Below the pieces are notes generated by a model that saw only the letters and a list, made by a program, of their open reading frames with translations, ran no database searches and had not been told where the DNA came from. A DNA stretch of 43,987 nt from Actinomycetota bacterium (lineage in GTDB: Bacteria; Actinomycetota; Actinomycetes; Nanopelagicales; Nanopelagicaceae): positions 9,458 through 53,444 of the forward strand of contig JAPLBF010000021.1 of the NCBI GenBank assembly GCA_026392825.1, written 5' to 3'. This document shows, one piece after another, positions 33,210 through 41,305 of the stretch; position 1 is the first letter of the stretch; every line of letters begins with the position of its first letter. Both the position numbers and the translations under genes were made by a program.

Positions 33210-34580
33210 ATGAACAATATAAGTCCAGATGATCAGGCGCGCATTGATGCGATAGAGAAGGCACTTCTCGCCCGCTGGCCCGAGACGCGCATCGCTCCGA
33301 CTCTAGATCGAATCAGCGCCTTGGTAGATATTTTAGGATCTCCTCAACTGAGTTACCCAACAATTCACGTTGGCGGAACCAACGGTAAGACCACGACATC
33401 ACGAATGATTGATTCGCTCTTATTTGAAATGGGTCTTCGTACCGGGCGATTTACTAGCCCACATTTAGAGAGTTATCTAGAACGCATCAGTATCAACGGC
33501 CAACCAATTGATGCGAAAGAATTAATCTTCTCGTTTAACGACATCAGCCCCTATTTGGATTTAATGGATAGTAAATTCGAAAATCCAATCTCATTCTTCG
33601 AAGCGATTACCGCGCTGGCATTTGCTGCCTTCGCAGAGCATCCAATTGATGTTGGTGTAATTGAAGTTGGAATGGGGGGGCAGTGGGATGCCACAAATGT
33701 GGTTGCCGCCGACGTTTCTGTAATAACTCCGATTGGTTTAGATCATATGGAGTATTTGGGCAACACCATTTCAGAGATCGCAGCTACTAAAGCAGGAATC
33801 ATTAAAGAGCACGGCTTTATCGTGCTTGCTCAGCAAACCCCTGAGGCAGCCGTGGAACTATTGCGCCGCGCTGCAGAAGTGGGCGCTGATGTTGCACGTG
33901 AGGGTTTGGAGTACTCCATAGATTCTCGTGCCATTGCAGTTGGAGGTCAATTGATTTCAATTACTGGTCTGCGTGGTCATTACGATGACATTTTCTTGCC
34001 ACTTCATGGCAAGCACCAGGCTTCGAACGCAGCAGCAGCGCTCATCGCTGTTGAGGCATTCTTCGGAGAACAAGATTTAGATATTGATGCAGTCCGTGCT
34101 GGATTTGCCAATGTAACTTCGCCCGGTAGATGTGAAGTTATCCATCGCGACCCCACCATAATTTTAGATGCCGCCCATAATCCTCACGGAGCTAAAGCAA
34201 TAGCCGAAACTATGCAGAGCGAATTCACCTTCGATGAGGTCACCGGAATCGTTGCGCTAATGGCCGATAAGGATGCACTAGGGATTCTGCAGGCGTTAGA
34301 GCCGGTTATGAATCTAGTTATTGTCACTACTAATTCCTCTGAGCGTTCTATGAACGTGGCTGACTTAAGTAAGTTAGCTACTCAAGTTTTTGGAGCCGAT
34401 CGAGTTTTTGAAGAAGAGACACTTGAAGGCGCGATTGATCGTGCTGTTAAAGATTCGGTCCGTCCGCTTAGCGATGAATCGTTAGCAATTTTGATAACTG
34501 GATCAGTTGTGACCGTTGGAGAAGCGCGCACGGCTGTCCGTAAGAAGTATGCAAAGTTGCCGCCAGTAGGTGGAAAGTAA
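33210..34580 (+). CDS. folC: Bifunctional folylpolyglutamate synthase / dihydrofolate synthase
   Basis: The enzyme adds glutamate to dihydropteroate and to tetrahydrofolates, keeping folates in the cell. The P-loop GGTNGKTT spans residues 55-62. FTSPHLESYLERISING and the C-terminal domain motif ILDAAHNPHGAKA are typical of Mur ligase-like FolC. The length of 456 aa is normal. It lies four bases after valS and shares one base with the next start (TAATG), matching the common actinobacterial order valS-folC-DUF4233-ndk. Confidence 0.96.
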   Translation: MNNISPDDQARIDAIEKALLARWPETRIAPTLDRISALVDILGSPQLSYPTIHVGGTNGKTTTSRMIDSLLFEMGLRTGRFTSPHLESYLERISINGQPIDAKELIFSFNDISPYLDLMDSKFENPISFFEAITALAFAAFAEHPIDVGVIEVGMGGQWDATNVVAADVSVITPIGLDHMEYLGNTISEIAATKAGIIKEHGFIVLAQQTPEAAVELLRRAAEVGADVAREGLEYSIDSRAIAVGGQLISITGLRGHYDDIFLPLHGKHQASNAAAALIAVEAFFGEQDLDIDAVRAGFANVTSPGRCEVIHRDPTIILDAAHNPHGAKAIAETMQSEFTFDEVTGIVALMADKDALGILQALEPVMNLVIVTTNSSERSMNVADLSKLATQVFGADRVFEEETLEGAIDRAVKDSVRPLSDESLAILITGSVVTVGEARTAVRKKYAKLPPVGGK

Positions 34581-34945
34581 TGCGCGTACTTGGCTCGGCA
34601 GTACTTGCTATGGAATTCTTGATAATGGGTTTTGCGATGCTCTTGGCAAAAGATACTCACGAGACTTCCACAATCGTTTACGGATTTGTAGTTATGTTCT
34701 TGATGATTTACGCAATTCGCTTGCTCAAGAAACGTTCAGGTTGGATTCTCGGTTCAATTCTGCAATTTGCGATGGCTGCCTATTCCGTGGTCGTGCCTTC
34801 AATGGCCATCATAAATTTGCTCTTCATGGGGTTATGGGTTGCGGCGATTATTGTGGGCCGCAAGGGTGAGGCGGCGCGAGCAGCGCTATTGGCCAAGGGT
34901 CGTCCGGGGGAAAATCCCGTGGCACCAACTTCGCCAGATGCCTAA
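34580..34945 (+). CDS. DUF4233 family membrane protein
   Basis: The 121-aa protein has four likely hydrophobic segments (VLAMEFLIMGFAMLLA, VYGFVVMFLMIYAI, WILGSILQFAMAAYSVV, MAIINLLFMGLWVAAIIVG) and a charged C terminus. Its position between folC and ndk is the conserved site of the DUF4233 family in Actinobacteria. The start overlaps the folC stop. The family's function is not established. Confidence 0.85.
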   Translation: MRVLGSAVLAMEFLIMGFAMLLAKDTHETSTIVYGFVVMFLMIYAIRLLKKRSGWILGSILQFAMAAYSVVVPSMAIINLLFMGLWVAAIIVGRKGEAARAALLAKGRPGENPVAPTSPDA

Positions 34946-34951
34946 TAGACT
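34946..34951 (+). promoter_or_regulatory. Leaderless-type -10 box of ndk
   Basis: TAGACT, overlapping the end of the DUF4233 stop region, is followed by six bases and the ndk GTG at 34958. No ribosome binding site is present. Confidence 0.45.
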
Positions 34952-34957
34952 GGGCTA

Positions 34958-35377
34958 GTGAGCACTGAAAAGACCCTAATCCTGGTTAAGCCAGATGGCG
35001 TTAGTCGCCAATTAATCGGCGAAGTTATCGCTAGAGTTGAAAATAAGGGATATGTGATTACCGCTCTTCGTATGATGCAAGCAGATCGCGCATTGCTAGA
35101 ACGCCACTATGAAGAACATAAAGGTAAGCCATTTTTCGAACCGCTCGTTGAATTTATGATGTCAGGTCCAATCGTTGCAATGGTTGCAGAAGGCAATCGC
35201 GTGATTGAAGGTTTTAGATCACTCGCTGGCGTAACCGATCCCACAGTTGCTGCCCCCGGAACTATTCGTGGCGATTTAGCTCGTGATCAAGGAACAAAAG
35301 TTGTCCAAAATATTGTGCACGGATCTGATTCACCCGAATCAGCTGCACGAGAAATTGAAATTTTTTTCGGTAAGTAA
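34958..35377 (+). CDS. ndk: Nucleoside-diphosphate kinase
   Basis: The enzyme equilibrates nucleoside triphosphates by phosphoryl transfer through an active-site histidine, found here in NIVHGSDSPESA. The N terminus TLILVKPDGVSRQLIGE and the GTIRGD segment are canonical. The length of 139 aa is normal. The start is GTG with a leaderless-type box upstream. mreB follows after 28 bases. Confidence 0.97.
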   Translation: MSTEKTLILVKPDGVSRQLIGEVIARVENKGYVITALRMMQADRALLERHYEEHKGKPFFEPLVEFMMSGPIVAMVAEGNRVIEGFRSLAGVTDPTVAAPGTIRGDLARDQGTKVVQNIVHGSDSPESAAREIEIFFGK

Positions 35378-35405
35378 GTTCAAGAAAATAACTGAAGGGT
35401 AAAAA

Positions 35406-36386
35406 ATGAGCAACAGAATGTCATTCATTGGCCGAGATATGGCCGTTGACTTAGGTACTGCAAACACCTTGGTCTACGTACGTGGTCGTGGCATAGTACT
35501 TAATGAGCCTTCAGTTGTGGCCGTCAATCAAGATACTGGCGGAATTCTTGCAGTTGGACTTGAAGCGAAGAAGATGATTGGTCGCACACCTGGAAATACA
35601 GAGCGCATGCTTCGTTACTTCATTCAGAAAGTTCATCGTCGCCGTTATCTCGCAAAGCCTCGTATTGTTGTTTGCGTTCCGTCTGGAATCACTGGTGTTG
35701 AACAGCGCGCAGTTAAAGATGCAGGCTATGCAGCCGGTGCTCGCAAGGTTTACATCATTGAAGAACCAATGGCTGCAGCAATCGGAGCTGGCCTACCAAT
35801 CCACGAACCAACTGGAAATATGGTTGTCGATATTGGTGGCGGAACAACAGAAGTAGCAGTTATTTCACTCGGTGGAATAGTTACTTCACTCTCTATCCGC
35901 GTAGGTGGAGATGAGTTGGATCAATCGATTATTAACTGGGTTAAGCGCGAATTCTCGCTACTTCTCGGAGAACGCACCGCTGAAGAAATCAAGATGGCGA
36001 TCGGTTCTGCTTATCCATTGCAAGGCGAAAACGATGCCGAAATTCGTGGCCGCGATCTTGCAACAGGTCTTCCTAAGACAATTGTTGTTTCTGCTGCAGA
36101 AATTCGTAAAGCGCTCGAAGAACCCGTTAATGCAATTATCAATGCAGTAAAGAGCACCCTTGATAAGTGCCCACCAGAGCTTTCTTCAGATCTTATGGAT
36201 CGTGGAATTGTTCTTACCGGTGGAGGAGCCTTGCTTAAGGGACTCGATGAAAGACTTCGTAAAGAAACAGGGATGCCAATTCACATCGCTGATCGTCCAT
36301 TGGATGCAGTAGTTGAAGGATCCGGTAAGTGTATTGAAGAGTTTGAAGCCCTTGAAAAGGTTTTGATCTCTGAGCCACGTCGATAG
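35406..36386 (+). CDS. mreB: Rod-shape-determining protein MreB (bacterial actin)
   Basis: This cytoskeletal ATPase forms membrane-bound filaments that guide lateral wall synthesis. The phosphate-1 motif [16 protein letters not shown] and [13 protein letters not shown] (phosphate-2) are present. So is the adenosine motif [16 protein letters not shown]. The length of 326 aa is slightly shorter than the usual 335-345. GAAGGG stands before the ATG. It heads mreBCD-mrdA-rodA, all tightly spaced. Confidence 0.96.
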   Translation: MSNRMSFIGRDMAVDLGTANTLVYVRGRGIVLNEPSVVAVNQDTGGILAVGLEAKKMIGRTPGNTERMLRYFIQKVHRRRYLAKPRIVVCVPSGITGVEQRAVKDAGYAAGARKVYIIEEPMAAAIGAGLPIHEPTGNMVVDIGGGTTEVAVISLGGIVTSLSIRVGGDELDQSIINWVKREFSLLLGERTAEEIKMAIGSAYPLQGENDAEIRGRDLATGLPKTIVVSAAEIRKALEEPVNAIINAVKSTLDKCPPELSSDLMDRGIVLTGGGALLKGLDERLRKETGMPIHIADRPLDAVVEGSGKCIEEFEALEKVLISEPRR

Positions 36387-36395
36387 GTTTTAAAG

Positions 36396-37319
36396 ATGCG
36401 AAACGGCGGCGGTAACCGCAGTCGTCTGCTGCTTATCTCTTTAATCGTTACATCGCTCTTCTTGATCACTTTAGATCTGCGTGGGGTTCAAGTTATTGAT
36501 GGGCTGCGCAGCGGAACCCAAACAGCAGTATCGCCTTTTCAATCTCTAGGTGCGAAAGTCTTTAGACCGGTAGGCAATTTCTTTTCTGATGTAACACGCC
36601 TCGGACGTACACGCGGAGAGATTGAACAACTCAAAGCCGAGAATGAGAAATTGCGACAAGACTTGATCAATCGCAAAAACGCTGACGCTGAGCTTTCCGA
36701 ACTGAAATCTGTTCTGGATCTGGCAGGCACCGCCAGGTATAAAGTCGTGAGCGCAAAGGTAATTTCCCTTGGTTCTACTTCATCATTTACCCAAACTATT
36801 TCGATAGATGCCGGCACCGATGATGGCGTCAAAGAGAATATGACTGTAATAACCGGACTTGGTTTAGTTGGAGTAGTTAAAAAGTCGTATGCAAATAGCG
36901 CTCTGGTCCAGTTAGCTTCCGATTCAGCATTTCGAGTCGGAACTCGCGTAGCAGGAAGCCAGCAAATCGGCATTCTAAGCGGGCAAGGAACCAGTAAAGG
37001 TGTACTGCAATTACTCGATAATCAAACAACGCTTAAAGTTGGCGATGTTATCTTGGCGCGCGGCAGCCAAGACGATCGTCCTTTTGTTCCCGGAGTTCCA
37101 ATCGGAGAAGTAACTTCAGTTGATAACGCTGCAGGTGCAGTTACGCAGACAGCGGATGTGAAGCTATTCGTGAATTTCTCAACGCTCAGCGTCGTTGCCG
37201 TTGTTGTCGGGTCGCCTAAGTCAGATCCACGCGATGCTCTTGTCCCTAAAGGACCAATTCCGATTCCTGTTCCAACTGTGACGGTTTACGCCACACCTTC
37301 TGGATCGCCAAAGCCATAA
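36396..37319 (+). CDS. mreC: Rod-shape-determining protein MreC
   Basis: The 307-aa protein has one N-terminal membrane helix (LLLISLIVTSLFLITLDL) and a coiled coil (about residues 65-100, EIEQLKAENEKLRQDLINRK). An external beta domain follows (MTVITGLGLVGVVKK and later). It links MreB filaments to the periplasmic penicillin-binding machinery. The C terminus is a proline-rich tail (GPIPIPVPTVTVYATPSG). The mreD ATG follows its stop directly. Confidence 0.94.
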   Translation: MRNGGGNRSRLLLISLIVTSLFLITLDLRGVQVIDGLRSGTQTAVSPFQSLGAKVFRPVGNFFSDVTRLGRTRGEIEQLKAENEKLRQDLINRKNADAELSELKSVLDLAGTARYKVVSAKVISLGSTSSFTQTISIDAGTDDGVKENMTVITGLGLVGVVKKSYANSALVQLASDSAFRVGTRVAGSQQIGILSGQGTSKGVLQLLDNQTTLKVGDVILARGSQDDRPFVPGVPIGEVTSVDNAAGAVTQTADVKLFVNFSTLSVVAVVVGSPKSDPRDALVPKGPIPIPVPTVTVYATPSGSPKP

Positions 37320-37841
37320 ATGTTTGCTCGTAGATTTCTTATCTCTTTTCCAATTTTTGCAATTGTTTATTTGATTCAAGAATCGGTTGTAAGTCAATTC
37401 AAAATTCTTGGCGGTGGATTTTCACTCTTCCTTATCTTCACACTTCTATGGTCAGCGCTCGGAACTCCCGAATTAGGCGCTCTCACTGGTTTTGGTGCTG
37501 GCCTACTGATGGATCTTTCGCAAACTACTTCAGGCCCAATGGGTCAGTGGACCCTGATTATGATCTTGGCAGGTTTTGCCATCTCGTATTTGGGTTATGG
37601 TGATGATAACTTCCGCGGCAATCCAATCTCGCTTGTCGTGATCGTTGCGATCGCCGTACCAATTACGAGATTTGCTTATTTAATTATCGGTCTGATGTTT
37701 GGCGGAGACCTAGGAAGCACTTTTCAAATTTTCATATCACTATTTTCCTCAGCGCTTTGGACTGTCGCCGTCGTTCCGCTCTTGATGCCATTTGTAACGC
37801 GCATTCACAGCACACTCTTTGAGGAGAAGAGTCGGGGATGA
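37320..37841 (+). CDS. mreD: Rod-shape-determining protein MreD
   Basis: This 173-aa polytopic membrane protein has about five hydrophobic helices. The family feature GFGAGLLMDLSQTTSGPMG is visible, with the conserved Gly-Leu-Asp-like segment in the membrane. The start directly follows the mreC stop, and the last four bases overlap the mrdA start (ATGA). Its sequence is divergent, as usual for MreD, so position supports the call. Confidence 0.9.
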   Translation: MFARRFLISFPIFAIVYLIQESVVSQFKILGGGFSLFLIFTLLWSALGTPELGALTGFGAGLLMDLSQTTSGPMGQWTLIMILAGFAISYLGYGDDNFRGNPISLVVIVAIAVPITRFAYLIIGLMFGGDLGSTFQIFISLFSSALWTVAVVPLLMPFVTRIHSTLFEEKSRG

Positions 37842-39928
37842 ATCAGCGCGCAAGACTTAGTTTGTTAGTAATCCAAGTACTTATCTGCTCTCTCCTGATT
37901 GGTCTTTTAGGGCGCCTCTTTTATTTACAAGTCGCTGCCGGCCCTAAATATCGCGATGCGGCGCTCTCAATCCAAAGTCGTGATGTAGTAACGCCGGCAA
38001 CGCGCGGGCTTATTGTCGATTCATCAGGCGTTCCACTGGCGCTTAACCGCGTAGGAATTTCCTTCACCGTGGATCGCACCGTGATTGACCGTCAACCAGA
38101 TAAAGGAGTCGCGGTCTTACAAGCGCTAGCAAAACTTTTAAAGCTGGAGTATGAAGATGTTTACCAACGAACTCGTTTATGTGGCGAGCTTCCAAAGGGC
38201 GCAAGAACGGGATGTTGGACAGGTTCTCGTTTTCAACCTATTCCGATCACAAAAGAAGCTGAACCAGAAATTGCGCTAAGGATTGTTGAACGTTCAGATC
38301 AGTACCCAGGTGTATCTGCTACTCCAGTTTCAATTCGAAACTATCCTGGAAATGTTGGAGTTAATGCCGCACATCTACTTGGTTACATCGGGCCGCTAAC
38401 GGAAAGTGATCTAGCGGGGGAGAATGGTAGAAGTTATTATCGTTCCGAATCAATTGGAAAAGCTGGATTAGAAATTCAATACGATGAATTTTTGCGTGGT
38501 ACACCCGGCATTAAAACGGTAATCGTCGATCGTAAGGAAGCGGTTACTCGCACTAGTCAAAACTCAAAACCCGTCGGGGGTGACCACCTAGTAACCAGTA
38601 TTGACGCACGAGTACAAGCATCCGCCGAAAGCGCACTTGCAGATGCCGTACGCAGAGCGCGCGCTTTAGGTTATCCATCAGATGGCGCTGCAGCTGTTGT
38701 AATGGATGTAACAAATGGACAGGTCATAGCGCTTGCTTCTTATCCAACGTTCGATCCAAACTCTTATGAGCGTGGACTTACCGTTGCCGAAGCGAAGAAT
38801 TTGTATAGCGCACAAGCCGGAGTCCCTGCTCTTTCGCGTGCGCTACAAGGTGTCTTTGCCCCAGCCTCTACTTTCAAAGCAGTCTCAGTGGTTGCAGCAG
38901 CAAATGCTGGATATAACTTAAATGCTACATATGACTGCCCGTCTCAAGTAGAAGTCGGAACTCGTGCTTTTCAGAACTTTGAAAGTAAAGCTCAGGGACG
39001 CATTTCGCTGAAAAAAGCGATCGCCATTTCTTGCGACACTATTTGGTATCGAATCGCATTTGATGAGTGGTTGCGTGATGGAGGACTGAAACCGAAGTCT
39101 GATGCAAACGATTATTTCTTTAATGCGGCCAAAGGTTTTCAAATAGGCATCAAGACGGGTATTGACTTACCTTCTGAGTCTTCAGGACGGCTAGCAGATC
39201 GCGACTGGCGCAAGGCTTGGTATGCGCAAAATAAAGACTTCTATTGCAACTATAAAACTCGGGCAACAAAGAGTCAGCAGACCGCATTTCTCATTCAACT
39301 TGCCTATGAAAATTGCCTAGATGGTGACAAGATTCGCGCAGGTGATGCGGTCAACTTCTCGATTGGGCAAGGTGACACCGTCATTACTCCAGTCAAATTA
39401 GCGCAGATGTATTCCGCCATCGCAAATGGCGGAACCATCTGGAAGCCAACTATCGCTAAAGCAGTAGTCAAAACCGATGGAACGGTAGTAAAAACCTTCG
39501 AAAAGGAAAAACTCGGATCAATTCCTGCAGATAAAAAAACAGTCAGCTTCTTGAAAGCCTCGCTTCGCGAAGTGGTAATTAGTGGAACTGGTGCCGGAGT
39601 ATTTAGCGGTTTTCCAATTGAAGTCAGCGGCAAGACCGGTACTGCACAAGTATTTGGTCGAAATCCAAATGGTAGTGAAAAGGCAGATACATCTTGGTTT
39701 GCTTCATATGCTCCAACGAAGAAACCACGGTTTGCGGTTGTGATGATGGTTAGCCAAGGCGGATTTGGTGCATCCACATCTGGCGTGGGCGTAAGAAAGA
39801 TTTACGAAACTCTCTTTGGAGTGAAAGGCTCGAAAGTTGACTCTGCAGAAATAATCTTCCCAAGCGGGGTTCCACCAGTAACCTTGCCAAAGATTTCACC
39901 GGCAACGAAAGTGAAGGGGGCAAAGTGA
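37838..39928 (+). CDS. mrdA: Penicillin-binding protein 2 (elongasome transpeptidase)
   Basis: The 696-aa class B PBP cross-links peptidoglycan during elongation, as the partner of RodA. It has an N-terminal membrane anchor (LLVIQVLICSLLIGLLGRLFY), then a dimerisation domain. The transpeptidase domain has the active serine S344 in STFK (344-347), S398-C399-D400 and KTGT (599-602). The C terminus is short. It overlaps mreD and rodA by four bases each, indicating strict co-translation. Confidence 0.95.
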   Translation: MNQRARLSLLVIQVLICSLLIGLLGRLFYLQVAAGPKYRDAALSIQSRDVVTPATRGLIVDSSGVPLALNRVGISFTVDRTVIDRQPDKGVAVLQALAKLLKLEYEDVYQRTRLCGELPKGARTGCWTGSRFQPIPITKEAEPEIALRIVERSDQYPGVSATPVSIRNYPGNVGVNAAHLLGYIGPLTESDLAGENGRSYYRSESIGKAGLEIQYDEFLRGTPGIKTVIVDRKEAVTRTSQNSKPVGGDHLVTSIDARVQASAESALADAVRRARALGYPSDGAAAVVMDVTNGQVIALASYPTFDPNSYERGLTVAEAKNLYSAQAGVPALSRALQGVFAPASTFKAVSVVAAANAGYNLNATYDCPSQVEVGTRAFQNFESKAQGRISLKKAIAISCDTIWYRIAFDEWLRDGGLKPKSDANDYFFNAAKGFQIGIKTGIDLPSESSGRLADRDWRKAWYAQNKDFYCNYKTRATKSQQTAFLIQLAYENCLDGDKIRAGDAVNFSIGQGDTVITPVKLAQMYSAIANGGTIWKPTIAKAVVKTDGTVVKTFEKEKLGSIPADKKTVSFLKASLREVVISGTGAGVFSGFPIEVSGKTGTAQVFGRNPNGSEKADTSWFASYAPTKKPRFAVVMMVSQGGFGASTSGVGVRKIYETLFGVKGSKVDSAEIIFPSGVPPVTLPKISPATKVKGAK

Positions 39929-41085
39929 GTTTATCTTCGCAGCGAATTAATTATCGAAAGAACTCTCGTCCTTCCGCTTTTGCAGGTTTTGATCCGATTT
40001 TGACTATCGCCGTCGCACTTCTCTTATTAATGGGAACGCTCTTGGTCTATGCCGCCACTCGCAATTGGTATGCCGCAAATGGTTTAGATCCCGAGTACTA
40101 CTTAAAGCGTCATATCCTCAATATTCTGATCGGTTCCCTTCTCGCATGGGGAACTACGGTTATTGATTACCGCTTGATCCGCGCCTACACACCACTTCTT
40201 TGGATAATCGGCGTTATCGGTTTGACTGCTGTACTGATTCCTGGAATTGGAGCAGAAGTAAATGGAGCAAAGGCGTGGATCGGTCTGCCTTTTGGATTCC
40301 AGCTGCAACCAGCAGAGCTTGCCAAAATTTCCATTATTGTAGGTATGTCAATGATTTTGTCGGAGCGAACACACGATACGGATGCCGCTCAACACAGAGA
40401 TGTTCTACAAGCGCTAATTGTTGCAGCAATCCCAGTCTTACTTATTGCTGCACAACCAGATATGGGAACCATCTTCATTATTGGCCTTGCGGTAGTAACC
40501 ATCATTGCCGTTTCGGGAGCTCCAATGCGTTGGGTGGTCGGATTGATTTTGGTGGCCATCATTGGAAGTTTCGCCGCGGTACAAGTTGGCGTTATAAATG
40601 ATTACCAAGTCAAGCGTTTGCAAGCATTCGTTGATCCGAATGTTGATTCGCAGGGGAGTGGTTATCAACTTAGACAAGCCCGAATCACTGTTGGTTCTGG
40701 TGGATTAATTGGAACCGGTTTATTTGATGGGCCGCAGACCAACGGAAGATTTGTACCTGAACAACAGACCGACTTTATTTTTACAGTTGCTGGCGAAGAA
40801 CTTGGATTTTTGGGTTGTGGATTTATCTTGATTCTCTATCTCACGGTTTTAATGCGCGCATTTGGAATTGCGCGAAGATCTAACGATCCTTATGGAAGGT
40901 TAGTTTGCACAGGAGTTATTGCCTGGTTTGCTTTTCAAGCATTTGAAAACATTGGTATGACACTTGGAATGATGCCGATGACCGGAGTCCCTCTTCCATT
41001 TGTCTCATACGGCGGTTCGAGCATGTTCGCCACAATGATCGGTTTCGGCTTGCTTCAGAACGTCCACGCTCGTCACCGCGGGTGA
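39925..41085 (+). CDS. rodA: RodA peptidoglycan glycosyltransferase (SEDS family)
   Basis: This 386-aa polytopic membrane protein polymerises glycan strands from lipid II with PBP2. Conserved SEDS segments include LQPAELAKISIIVGMS, AAQPDMGTIFII, and the C-terminal GMMPMTGVPLPFVSYGGSSM. About ten membrane helices are seen. The start is GTG, overlapping the mrdA stop. The length matches RodA, not FtsW, and the neighbouring genes agree. Confidence 0.96.
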   Translation: MSLSSQRINYRKNSRPSAFAGFDPILTIAVALLLLMGTLLVYAATRNWYAANGLDPEYYLKRHILNILIGSLLAWGTTVIDYRLIRAYTPLLWIIGVIGLTAVLIPGIGAEVNGAKAWIGLPFGFQLQPAELAKISIIVGMSMILSERTHDTDAAQHRDVLQALIVAAIPVLLIAAQPDMGTIFIIGLAVVTIIAVSGAPMRWVVGLILVAIIGSFAAVQVGVINDYQVKRLQAFVDPNVDSQGSGYQLRQARITVGSGGLIGTGLFDGPQTNGRFVPEQQTDFIFTVAGEELGFLGCGFILILYLTVLMRAFGIARRSNDPYGRLVCTGVIAWFAFQAFENIGMTLGMMPMTGVPLPFVSYGGSSMFATMIGFGLLQNVHARHRG

Positions 41086-41305
41086 ATCACCCTTAGAGCT
41101 ACGCTCATTTCGCGCTTTAGCGCGGCGGTGTGCCATACTTACACCAACAGTTCAGCGCGGCTCGCGAACCAATTCGCGAATAAAGCCAGCGGCGGACTTA
41201 AAAAGATTTGCTTGAAGGATTTACTCAGGCCAACCCGAGGGTTGCCAGCCAGATAAGTGACTACAAGCCAGAGCGCGTTACTTAACGCATAGAGGATTTG
41301 GTGCC
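41086..41305 (+). promoter_or_regulatory. Hairpin-rich leader of the RNase E/G gene
   Basis: The gap holds four perfect hairpins: CGCGC-TTTA-GCGCG (41111-41124), TCGCGAA-CCAA-TTCGCGA (41162-41179), CAACCC-GA-GGGTTG (41231-41244) and GCGTTA-CT-TAACGC (41275-41288). A -10-like CATACT at 41134-41139 would give a leader of about 165 nt carrying the last three. The last hairpin stands just before the AGAGGA ribosome site (41291-41296). The first hairpin could aid termination after rodA but lacks a T-tract. Autoregulation through the leader, as for E. coli rne, is a plausible inference. Confidence 0.45.

Noticed and set aside
32638-33264. A 208-codon open frame on the minus strand
   Set aside because: It lies wholly antisense to valS and the start of folC. 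It has a Ser-rich composition expected from the reverse of these genes and no ribosome site.
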